Assembly (NCBI GenBank): GCA_047967505.1
Contig: CM106538.1
Strand: one strand, 5' to 3'
From: Dipteris shenzhenensis
Taxonomy: Eukaryota; Polypodiophyta; Polypodiopsida; Gleicheniales
Length of the DNA stretch: 64,000 bases
The notes under the pieces were generated by a model. That model had not been told where the DNA came from, did not search any database, and was given only the letters and a program-made list of their open reading frames with translations. Positions 35,953 to 48,150 of the stretch are shown piece by piece. Each line of letters opens with the position of its first letter. Position 1 is the stretch's first letter. Position numbers and translations under genes: made by a program.

Positions 35953-38900
35953 AAACATCTCTTGTTCTGACTTGGTTTTGTAGGATCGGACTCGAACTGA
36001 GACTTACAGAGATGCCATATTTCAGCACTCCGATCTCATCCGAGATAAGGTGAGATGCATGCAAATGTATTGCTAGAAAGAAGAGTGATGTGAGATGCAT
36101 GCAAATGTCTGCTAGAATGAAAGAGTGGTGCTTAATCATTTAAAAAGTTTTATTTTGGCCATCTTTGTATTACATGGTGACCTTGGTGGTGAATACATAC
36201 ATACACACACTACACGCATACATACATAGTCATATACATATACATGTTGGAATAGGGTTGGTCACCTCCCCACTTGTGAGCCCCCAAATGGGGGGGTGGG
36301 ACCATAGGCTGATAGGGTGATACATGGGGCTGCCACATGGGCAGCACATGGCTGCCATGTGGGCAGCAGAGAACAAGTGAAAGACCCTAGCAGAGAGAAG
36401 CCTCCACGGGGGGAAAATCTGGGGGAGAATTCCAGAGGCTGTCCACAAATGGAAAGGTCAGAGATATGCAGGGATTCCAGCAAGCATTGACTGCGTGGGC
36501 AGGGAGGATGACATCAGCAAGGCATGTGGCCTGCACGGAAGATTGTATGGAAGGCTGACGTGGTAGGACGGGCTTGGCAGGTTGCGTGTTACGCTCAAGT
36601 TGAGGCAACATGACCTCGGACGGGTCAGTCGACATTTTCCTTTAAAGGATCAATGTTTTTATTATATTTGTTTGGGCTTCACGTAAATGATAAAAAAGGA
36701 ATCAAGGTCAAGGTCCTTGGTGAGGGTGACATGGCACAAGACTAGGTGGATCTAAGGCTAAGGGGTCTAAATGCATAAAATGTGCTAAGGGGCAAATGAT
36801 TTAATGATATCCAAAGAGAGGGGTAAATGATGCATTGAGGAGATGCCCTCAAATGTAGACATGTGGCATACTAGATCCATCTAGGGAATTCTGGGGCTTG
36901 GTGGAATTTGCAAGCTTGAGCCTTCACGTTGTTGACTATTCTAGAGGTTTTGCTACCACCGAGGTTGGCTGGGAGGAAACTGAATATGCCTACCCCGTGA
37001 TTGTTTGTTAAACTAATCGATGAAGCGAGTTAAAGTGAGTGATCGTAATATTTTGGTATCAGAGCCCTGGTCGCAAGATTGTATCGGGCTGTGGGAGTTG
37101 GGAGCGACGCTTCGCTCAGAGTGCAAAGAAGAAATGCACACAAAGTTATACGGGATCGGATTCAAAGACGAAAGCTGTTTCTGGGCTTTGTGACGGGAAT
37201 CTAACGAGTTGTTGATGATTTGAAGCAGGAGTTCATGACTGCAAGCAGAGGGTTATTGTGTCGTTACGGGACTTACATGTGCTACTTGAAGGGCGCCTGG
37301 AGTTCGATACCAAGGTCCATTTGTTTGGTGGAAAGGAGTTGCGTTGGATATTAGAGTGGCGCACGCGCAGGTTTATGAGTGGTTACCTTCAGGGCTCCTT
37401 GGCATTGCAGGGACTAGATGTCGTTATATTTTGGTATTTTTCGTCGTTGATTTGAAGGCGTGGAAGATGAGATTATAGGAGCCTGTGAGCACAGGTTAGA
37501 TTTGCAATTACTTATATTGTGATTCCATTGGTAGTCGGGGCTAGTGCTTACGTATGGCAATTTGATGGTAAGTGGTGCGCTGACGATTCTTGCCCTTGCC
37601 CTTGTACGGTGATGAGAGAGTCTGTGAGCGGTTCATATATTTTTCTTTGGTAATTCAATAGCTCTGCAAAGTTCGTGCGTTACGATGGACAAATGGTTGT
37701 GTTAGTCGTGACAATTCTGCTCAGGGCTTGACTAATGGATTTGGTAGCCTGCTGAGATACGTGCATTTTGCTGTGAATGAATATTGAGAAGCTTGGTTAC
37801 ATTTAGTCATATCAAAAGATTAATGACTGTGTTCACGAAGACCTGCCTGGTCAGCAGTTGCCAAATTGACGTCATATATTGAAACAAGAGAAGAAAATTG
37901 GGTTCCAAGACAATCGCATTCAAGAAGTCGATTCTGAGTTATAGATCGAATGGTGGCTAGCAAGAAGAAATTATCAGGGAGCATCTTCCTCTGCTTTTCT
38001 TGAATTTTGGTATTTCTAGTGCTATTTCAGATTTTATTTGTCTTTAGTTTGGAGTTCCTGCTCGTTGTATTGGGTTCCAGATTTGGGAGGCATATTGGAT
38101 TGATTCAAACATTCGGTTATATGCCTATTATGCAAGGGATATTTGCAATTTAGGTGTACAGGAGGTTCCCTAGTAGTATAGGGAAAAGTGGTTTTGGTTG
38201 CAGTTGATATATGCTCGGTTAGCTGTAAATTTGGGAGTTGGGCTTTCGATTCTGGATACAATTTAGGTGTGTTAAAAAAAAAAAACACCCGTCGACCTAA
38301 ATGAAAGTAGATGAAGAAGCTTCTAGGGTGGATCCCGTAGAATCGGGAGTCTGGCCGACCCCGTACGTGTTGCGCCCAGCAGGCCATACACTATCTGGTA
38401 GAATTGCATTATTGGAGGATGCCTTGCAACAGATTTTAGCACAACAGTTACAAGCAAACGTAGGGTAATTTGAGCTCAGGAAAATGATTCATAGTATGTC
38501 TACTAGACCATATCGTGAAGAGAAGGGTAAGGCTCCAATGGAGCCTGAATCTAGTGTTCATACGGTCGAGCCTAGGAGGGCTAAGGTGCCTAATATTGCC
38601 AATTATAGGCCAAAAAAGTATTCTGGTTGGATTTCTGATCGTAGTTCCGATATCATAGAGACCTGGTTACACAAATGGGATGAGGCCTTCGCCATTTGTG
38701 AAATCAGGAATGATATGAAGAAAATCCGCGAGGCAACCCATATGTTTAATGAGGCAGCGGATAGGTGGTGGATAAAACAGCAGAAAGATGGAGTGGCATC
38801 CACTACTTGGGAGGGGTTTAAAAAAGAATTTAGAAAACACTTCTTACCTCCTGACGAAGCATCTTGAGCTTGGGATTAGTATTGAAACCTTTGTTAGAGA

Positions 38901-41900
38901 AATTTATTAGTGGCGGATACATTGATAAGTTCAGAGAAAGTGTAATGAAAGTTTATGAACCTCTACCTCAGTCAATCCAGGTAAAAGATTTTATCTTTGG
39001 ATTGAATGATGGGATCAAGATGGAAGTTCGGGCTAAGTATGCGAACACGCTAGATGAAGCAATTGCCATAGCCATGAACTATGAGGATGCAAAAGGGAAC
39101 AGACCAAGTGGGTTTGTGCAGGTTAGGACTTGGTTTGAGTACCCGAAGAAAACTGGGTTTAAGGAGAAGTGGATTAGCAAAGGGAGTGCCTCATAGCCTA
39201 GTGGTCAAGCCAAGTAGGCGGAGCCAGTTGAGACTCCTAAACCAAGTACCACCATTGGAATGAAAAGAAAAGTAACACCAATGGTAGCCCGGGCTTGGTC
39301 GAAGTCTTCTTTGAACCCAGAGCAAAGAGAAAAAGCGAGGAGAGAAGGCTTGTGTTTTGGATACCTTCAGCCTCATCAGTGGAAAGATTGTCCACGAAAC
39401 AAGGATCGTCGGATGGCTGAGATGGTGATCTCAGAATGCGACGTGGAAATGGAGGGAAGTCTCAGAGTAGAACAGATGCAGATTCAGCTAGCAGAATCTT
39501 CTCAAAGGTCAGTACTTGTTTTGTTATGCGTGTCTATTGCTAAGCTAGTAACTAGTGCACCTGATAATATCCTGTCAAAGCCCGTAGCAACGGGGTATAC
39601 AGCCGCCTTTAATGATACGGAGTTAATTAAGATGAAGGGGCAAGTAGCCAATCATGATGTCATTGTGTTGTTTGACTCAGCGTCAACACACAATGTAATT
39701 AACTCCAAGCTTGTAAAGACTAGCCCATCTGACTACGCATATACAATTAAAATGGCGGACAAAAGTTCAACTGAACTATGGGACCAAAGGGTTACCCAGT
39801 TGGAACTTCGAATTTAGTACTATGCTGAGAAACTTGATTTTGAAATGACAAAGCTTGCTCATGCAGACATAGCCTTGGATAAGGCTTGGCATTCTAGGAA
39901 GAATCCAGCCATCGATTGGAAGAAGCACATTTATCAATTCAAGATGAATGATGTGTTGTATGTCTTACGAGGTGAAAAAGATATACCTCAAGGACCGTTG
40001 GTTTTCGTAATGGAAGTTCGAAAAGCTCAAGAAGAGTTTTTGTTTCTGTGTATAGCATCGGTAGAGACGATTGATCGTTCTTCGGCTAGCACTGATGTTG
40101 CCCAAAATGGAGAGATGGCCAAGCTGGCTGATCAAATAGTAGAGGAGTTCTCTAGATGAGTTACCTTATGGGTTACGTCCGGAGCGGAATGTTCAGCATA
40201 AGATTGAACTAATCGTGGGGGTAGAACCTGTGAATAGATCTCCCTATAGGCTAAGTTTTACCGAAGAAGCGGAGGTACGAAGAAAACCGGTAAGACTTGA
40301 ATATTTAGGATTCATTATTACTCTTGAGGGGGTAGAAATGGTTCCAAAGAAAGTGGCTGCGATACTGACTTGGCCAATCCCTCAGAGTTTGACTGCTTTG
40401 CGATCATTCTTGGGATTTGTTCAATTTTATCGAAGGCATATCAAAGGATATTCCGAAATAGTATCGCCATTGATTGATCTGACCTCAAATAAAGTACCTT
40501 TTATATGGGGATAGAATCAACAGGAAAGTTTTAACACCATAAAACAAGCTGTGGTCTCAGGATCGGTGTTAAAAATAGTTGATCCCCAGAAAGTGTTTTT
40601 CCTTGAAACCGATGCAAGTGGCATTGCGGTAGGAGCAGTTCTCCTCCGAAAGGGAAGGCCATTAGCCTTTGAAAGCAAGAAGCTTTCTCCCTCTCAACGA
40701 AATTGGCCAACTCATGAATTAGAGTTATATGCTGTTGTCCATGCTCTGAAAACATGGAGACATTATTTGTATGGGTTAGAGTTTTATGTTGATGTTGATC
40801 ATGATACTCAGAAACATTTTTGTAAACAACCCAACTTGAGAGGCCGCCAAGCTAGGTGGGCAGAACTCATGCATGAGTTTAACTTGACGATTCGGTACCA
40901 AAGAGGTAGATGCATTGTCACACATTATGCATAATATGAGTTTGATGGTATTAGAAAGTGCTCTAATGATCGAGATAAGAGAAACTCAAAAGGTGGACGA
41001 GTTTGTCTAGAGTCTTTGGCCTAAGGCTCATGTATTCAAACTCGGGGAAAAGAATGACTTGGCATCCAAAAAAGGCCAAACTTATGCAAGATATATCATA
41101 AGAGATGGTATGCTGAAAAGAAATGGCAAGGTAGTAGTACCTAATCTGAATGATCTCAGACAGAGAGTCATTCAACAATGCCATGATAGCCCATGTGTGG
41201 GACATCCAAGAGTCGAGAAAACATATGATCTCGCGAAGCGAGATTTCTTTTGGCCAAAAATGAAAAACCATATTCATGAATATGTGACATTGTTTTTCAT
41301 GTCAGGTAAGTAAGGCAGAGTAGGTGAAGCCACCCGGACTTTTACAACCTTTGGAAATACCACTAGGTAGGTGGGAGAGCATTTCCATGGACTTTATTGT
41401 AGGTCTGCCTACGACACAAGGTGGACATGATTCTATCCTTGTGATAGTTGATCGTCTTACCAAGATGGCTCACTTCATTCCAACTAGAGAGTCTGTTAGT
41501 GTCCCGCAAGTGGGATATTTGCTTTTTAGACATATATTTCATTTGCATGGATTACCCAAATTCATAGTGTCAGACAGGAATGTCAAATTTACCAGTCATT
41601 TTTGGACTGCAGTGTTTGAGACATTAAGGACTGAGTTGGGAATGAGTAGTGGGGATCATCCAAAAACGGATGGTCAAACTAGGCAGAGACAGCCCCTTGA
41701 GTCGATGAAGAAGGCAGCCAAGGAGAGGTGCGGCCTGTTGAAAGAGGTGAGCGCAGCAATGGTGGGCAGAACTGAGCAAGAACAGCAGCGGCTGGCAGAA
41801 ATGGCGCACAGATCTGGCAGAGAGATGGTGGGGCAGAAAGAGGCGGCTTGATGTGGTGGCGCAGAGAATGGCAGGGCAGACAGGAGCAGCCCGTTTCGGA

Positions 41901-44900
41901 GATGATGGCGACCAGCTGAGCGGGGCAGAAATCTGAGAAGAGGCGGCTCCTTCAGCTCACGAGATCGGGGTAGAAGCAGAGGATAGCTGGGAGAGGTGCG
42001 GCTATGGCTACAGTAGACTGAGGGGAGATAAGAGGGATCTACATGGCTCTGATACCCATGTAGGAATATAAAAGCTGTTAGCATTATATGCATCTCCTGT
42101 CTACAGTGTACTTGTGTGCACACTGCTCTGAGTGAGGGATTCTTTGTGGGTGTGCCCGCCCCTCGTGAGGTTCTTTCATTCCCGGTTCTACACTTGTATC
42201 TGACACTATTTTCCATCAGTCGGAGGCTATTCCTACACTCAGAGGGGGCACCCACGAGACAGGGCCGAGGCTGGCCGACCAGCTCCCACGCAGCAGGGGG
42301 GCCAGAGGGGGTAGGCTGGCCGACCAGCCCCTGGCCGACCAGGCTCTGGCCGACCAGCTGGTCGGCCCAGTTGGCTGACCGACCAGGCTGGTCGGTCTAG
42401 GCCATCTGGCCGACCCTCTTGGCCTTCCCTATAAAAGGGTCTTCCTCCTTCCTCATCTTTGCACTTCTTCCAGCAGCTCCTCAAGGCTCTTGTCTTCAGC
42501 CTGCTCCTGGGATCCCCACCGGAGCCTCCCCTCAGCTGTTCTGTTGGCTGCCCACACTCCCTCTGCAGATCTTCTGGTGCAGCTCCTCCAGCCTCCTCGT
42601 TCCTAGGCTCTAGCCTCCTCGCCTCAGGCTCCTCGCTCCAGGCTCATCCAGCCTCCTTGCTCCACGCTCCTTCAGCCTCCTCGCTCCAGGCTCATCCAGG
42701 CTCCTCGCTCCAGGCTCCTCCAGCCTCCGTGCTCTCAGGCTCCAGCCTCCTTGTGCCCCTATCCTCTGCTCCAGTTCAGCCCCTTCTGCAGCTCCTGTTT
42801 CTCATCCTGTTCAGGACTCCTTGTATTACAGTTGCTGCCCTGGTTTATGGGCTAAGTTACAGCAGATCTGTTTGTGGCACATCTTGTTGTCTCTAGTATT
42901 CTCTGTGTGATTCTGTAGCTTCAGTTTGCTTACATCTTCCGTTGCCACTCTTGACAAAAGCAAGAGCTAGAAACTAGAAAACTAGAAGTAAAATAAGAAC
43001 AAGATTGAAAGACAAAGAGTTACCTTGTAGATGAGTGTAGGGGAGTGCTTATGGGATAATTGTAGAAGTGCCACATGGCACACACTCAAGACACAAAGAC
43101 CAAACTGAGACTAGACAAATGTAGAGTAGGGAAATAGTACACTTAGTGTGCACTTATCTCCAACACAAGAGAGTATGTGCACATGGTAGCAGAAGATGAT
43201 CGGCTGGAATGTGAAACCTTGCAATCAGAACTCACATAGAAGAATACACACATGTGATTAGTAATATGAGATCTCAATAATGGAACTAAAAATGTGGCTA
43301 GAAGAAAGAACCATGGTTACAATGACTGCAAATTCAGTCCTCTTGCATATTTAGTTTGCGGACAGAGTTGTATAGCATGCACATGGATGAGAGCGGCTCA
43401 ATTCAAGAGCACATCACCAAGATGAAGGTGGTGAGAGATCAACTCTCCGCTGTTGGTCAAAAGATGGATTCACCAAGGATGGCTAGGCTTTTGCTAGCAA
43501 TCTCCTCAAGAGCTACAAAGGTTTTTCACAACCATGATAGCAAGACAGTGGTTGGCTCTTGTGACTTTTAAGGAATAGTGCCTTTGCTTCTGTAGGAGGA
43601 AGCTTGGGAGGAAAATTACAATGAATGGACAACAAGGTCTTTAATGTTCAAGACAAGAGTAAAGGCACAGGTAAGGGCAAGCTTGGTGATAATAAGTCCA
43701 AGAACAAAAAGAGGAATAAAAAGACTGATGATAATGATGAAGAATCTTCTTTCAATGGGAGCAACCTTAATTACACATTCAAACCTTAGTAGCATGCTAT
43801 GGGGAAGAATCTTTGATTAATATTTCTCAGGTGATGGCAGGTTGCTAGGAGGTGGATATGGTGAAGCTGTTGAAACCTTCATGGAGATAGGGACATCTGT
43901 AGCTGGAAGGAGTGTAATGAGACCAAAAGATTGCCTTCTTGAGAGCTCCTCGGGAGCTCATTGTCGAGGTTTTTTGGAGATACACTTTGGTTGGGAGCAC
44001 TGGGGTCTTGGCTGCGGACTATGCCAAAGTGAAGACATGTTGAAACAGACTAGAACAAACACTTTCTTATGATAGGGAGCAGCAGGAAGGTGTGTTGGCA
44101 GGGTACCATTACGAAGCCTGCAGAAGCTGTAGGAGAGTGATGCAGGCGGAAGTGTTTTTAAGGTGCCATGAGGAGGTAGGAGAACAATTCTGGGTGACAC
44201 ATGGTTCTACACTTAGTCGGCCAGATTAGGGCAGGCTGGTCAGTTTTTTGACAGGCCCCTAGGCCTATAAAAGGAGAGGCACTTGCCTCATTTCATCATC
44301 CAACAGTTCAGCAGAACAGGCAGCAGACAGGAGCAGCCAGAAGACATTTCCTTGGGCCTCATCTTGGAGGTGAAGGAGAGTAGGAGGTGTGCTGCAGACT
44401 GAGCTCTCAAGGGCTGAACCTTGGCTGTCTCTCAGAGTAGCAAGGTGTTGTGATCTGGACGGAAAGTCCACTTACGCTCGAGGTGGAGCACGCGGGCTGG
44501 AGTCTAGAGATAACTGGCAGATAGGAGGACCTTGTGGTAAGATCAGAGGACCACACCATTGGTGGGACTCTAGATCTCTCTTTTGTATTTTGTCCATAGT
44601 TTTGGACGGAAATATATTTTGGTGGTTTCTCTATCTGGCTGGTTCATTGCCTATTGATGAGTATGCACATCTAATCTATGTGACGCACATTAAGTAAAGA
44701 AGTTTGTGATTCCACACCCCACACACACACAGTGTGAGCTCCTGGGCATTACTATAAGTCTTCCGCTGTGTGTACCCTCTGTTGGGTCATTTCTAACATG
44801 GTATCAGAGCCCAAGTAGGAGGCTCACAGGTGTGGGAGCCTGAAGGCAAGGACCTTGTTGAGGGACGACCGTGATTCAGAAGCTCTTGGGAATTGACTTC

Positions 44901-47900
44901 CACGACTGGAGGATTGTGCCCTTGTGAGAATGAGGGTGACTTAGGTTCAGTCAGGTGTGTTCAGAGTTCTAGTTTACTGAAATTGAGTTTGGTTGACTTT
45001 GCTGTGTGGTATAAACAGCAGAGATGTCGACCTCTACAGCCTCTTCAGCCCCTACTTTCCCTTCCTCCAGTTTTCTCTCATTCACTAGCCCTAACTTTGG
45101 AGAGTCTGGGAAACTGGACGGGACCAACTACTTGCTCTGGAAAGTGAAGATCCGGAGTCATTTAGTGGCTCGGAAGTTGTGGAAGTTGACCGTCGGAGTG
45201 GAGTCAAAGCCAGAGGACATGGTGGACAGGAAAGGGGAGATAGTCGTGGCAATAGACAGAGAGGAGCTCAAAGCTTGGGAAGACAGAGATGCCCATGTCC
45301 TGGCATTAATCATAGGGACTACGGCGGACTTTGTTCTTCCACATATCCAGCTGGCTGAGACGTCAGTAGAGGCATGGGCTACTCTGAAGGATTTGTACGA
45401 GACGGATAACACCTCCCAGATTTTGCTTCGTCAGCATCAACTCTACAATCTTAATATGGAAGAAGGAGATACGGTACATAGCCATTTGGCGAAGGTCAAG
45501 GTGGTGAGGGATGAGTTGGCGGCAGTTGGTCAGAAGACAGACTCATGCCATTTGGCCTTGATGGTACTGAGGAGATTACCTCGAAGTTTCAAGAGCTTTG
45601 TTATAATTGTGACAGCAGGACAGAGGACCAAACCTCTGACGTTTGAGGAGTTGGGTCCATTATTGCTACAGGAGGAAGCTCGGGAGAAGCTCTACAACGT
45701 GGACAAAGATGACAAGGCAATGTTGGCGAAGGATTCCATTGGCAAAGGAAAGGACAAGCCTTACGGTGGCAAGTCCAAGAAAGAGGACTCTGACGATGAG
45801 GGGACTTCTAAGAGAAAGCAGAAGAAGAAGTGCTTCTACTGTGATACGCTAGGACATTTTGCAAAGGACTGCAGAAAGAAAAAGGCGGATCAGAAAAACA
45901 AAAAGGAGTCCGACTTAGATTCAGAGGGAGAGGCTAAAGCAAATGTGGTAATTAAAGAGTTGTTCCTGGTGACATCACCGAGTGTTACCAAGGTCAGATA
46001 TGTTGATTCAGAAATCACAGTAAGAATGTCTGATATAGAGGTGTGGGTCAACGAGGAGTCAGATGCCTTTGTGAAGGTGAAGGACAGCATGGAGCGCTTG
46101 GAGGTGCATGGCTGTTGACACTAACACGAGGGTGGATTCCATGGAAGGCCCTAGGGTCTCATGGTCAGATGGATGCTGTACATCAGAAGGGGACAGTACA
46201 GGATTACACAGGCTTTTGGTGGGTGCCTCAATGAGGTACAGGGTTTGCTTTTAAGGCAAACACACAGGCAGTACAACAGTCTGGTATGTACTTGATATTT
46301 TGCATTTGAGTCTTTATAGCATGCTATGGAGAGACTCTGCGCTTCATTTGTCTCAGGTGATACGAGATTGGAAGGAATTGGCCTTCTTCGAAGGTAGAAG
46401 GGGAAGTATTGGTGCTTCTTCAAATCTCGGACGCAGATTGCTAGAAGGTGATGGACAAAGAGTACTGAAGCCAGAAGAGTACCTGCTCGAGAACTCAGCA
46501 AGAGTTCATGGTCCAGGTTATCTGGAAATATTCATTAGTTGCAGACCTTGCCAGAGGAAGGACGGGTTGAAACAGACCCTCAGAGCATGGTGCCTGGAAG
46601 ACTCTAGGTTGTTCACTCATTATGAGGGGGACAACTGGAAGATCGTGACGGTTGGATTGCTTGAGTTCAAAGGTGGGAATGTGACTGAAGGAGGTGGTGC
46701 CAAGAGGTGCTACCAAAGATGGACTTGTATACTAGGATGGTGTGCGGAAGTGGAACCGGACCTGGTGGAGCAGGAGCCACTGGATGAAAAGCTAGGAAAA
46801 GATTTCGACATCGAAGAGTTCCAGAGGACTACGACCAAGGAGTTACTGGAGCATCGTTATCGACGTGTTGGCATTGGGCCGAGATGTGTCGGTGAGAGGG
46901 GGTGTTGGAAAGGTCACCTCCCCATCTGTAAGCCCCCAAATGAGGAGAGCGTGGGGGAGGGAGACCTAGGGCAGGATGTGCCCAAGAGAGAAGAAAGAGA
47001 GGGGGCTGCCACATGGGCAGCACCTCACAGAGACACGCATGGTTGCAAAGGACGGAACCTGTGGAAGGAGGATAAGGCGGGGACAGCAAGCCCTAGATCT
47101 GACCTGGCAGGGCACGATGACGTCAGCAGCAGTACGGTTCAGTACGGCGTTGCACACGTGGCTGGAGAAGAGCTTGGCAGAGGGCAGAACCAGCAGCAGC
47201 AGGGTGAACAGGCGCTGACATGGCTGGGGCCTGGTGGAGCAGCAAATGAGGCTGCTAGTGGGTAGTGGCATGCTTTATATAGGCTGGGCCCTTGCCTAGA
47301 TTGGAGGGCCAAAAGCCCCAGAAGTGTGGGGCCAAAAGCCCCGGGTTGTGAGCCCTTAAGGGCTGGACCGGTCACAGTCTGGTCGGCCAGATTAGGGCAG
47401 GCTGGTCGGTTTTCTGACAGGCCCCTAGGCCTATAAAAGGAGAGGCACTTGCCTCATTTCATCATCCGACAGTTCAGCAGAACAGGCAGCAGACAGGAGC
47501 AGCCAGAAGACATTTCCTTGGGCCTCATCTTGGAGGTAAAGGAGAGTAGGAGGTGTGCTGCAGACTGAGCTCTCAAGGGCTGAACCTTGGCTGTCTCTCA
47601 GGGCAGCAAGGTGTTGTGATCTGGACAGAAAGTCTACTTACGCTCGAGGTGGAGCACGCGGGCTCGAGTCTAGAGATAACTGGCAGAGAGGAGAAGGACC
47701 TTGTGGTAAGATCAGAGGACCACACCATTGGTGGGACTTTGGATCTCTCTCTTTTGTATTGTGTCCATAGTTTTGGACGGAAATACATTTTGGTGGTTTC
47801 TCTATCTAGTTGGTTCATTGTCTATTGATGAGTCTGCACATCTAATCTATGTGACACACATTAAGTAAAGAAGTTTGTGATTCCACACCCCACACACACA

Positions 47901-48104
47901 TTGTGTGAGCTTCTGGGCATTACCATAAGTCTTCCGCTGTGTGTACCCTCTGTTGGGTCATTTCTAACATAGAGATGATGAAGTGGAACGATAAGAATCG
48001 CACTAGACTAAAGCTCAATAAACAATTACTTGGTGGCATGCATGAATGAATGATGACCCGCAATGGAGAATTAGAGTACCAATGTCTACTTGTGTGTTTT
48101 GTAC

Positions 48105-48150
<46 letters not shown>

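Larger units (their letters stand above)
36601..41692 (+). mobile_element. Ty3/gypsy retrotransposon with RT core deleted and 3' end lost
   Basis: A TGGTATCAGAGCCC primer site at 37054 follows a presumed 5' LTR (36.6-37.05 kb, start not fixed). Then come gag (38484-39250), zinc knuckle and protease (39260-39817), a post-protease segment (39845-40159), a collapsed RT (40215-40514), RNase H (40551-40934), the H2C2 region (41059-41313) and the integrase core to the DGQT motif (41692). There a copia 5' end cuts it off. Same family as the fragments at 4.5-6.8 kb. Stops separate most domains. Confidence 0.85.
44217..47969 (+). mobile_element. Gag-only LTR retrotransposon
   Basis: 5' LTR part (44217-44798), primer site TGGTATCAGAGC (44799-44810), gag (45024-46118), ~780 bp without recognised domains, purine tract (about 46891-46902), and full 3' LTR (46903-47969). 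The two LTR copies differ at only a few percent of aligned positions, so the insertion is fairly young. There is no protease, integrase or RT, so it is non-autonomous and would need another copia element's enzymes. The 5' LTR lacks its first ~480 bp, where sibling-element DNA adjoins, so the insertion was reshaped by deletion or recombination. Confidence 0.85.

Noticed and set aside
46300-47265. 321-codon plus-strand frame after the gag gene
   Set aside because: It starts at a non-ATG codon, crosses the polypurine tract into the LTR and shows no pol motif.
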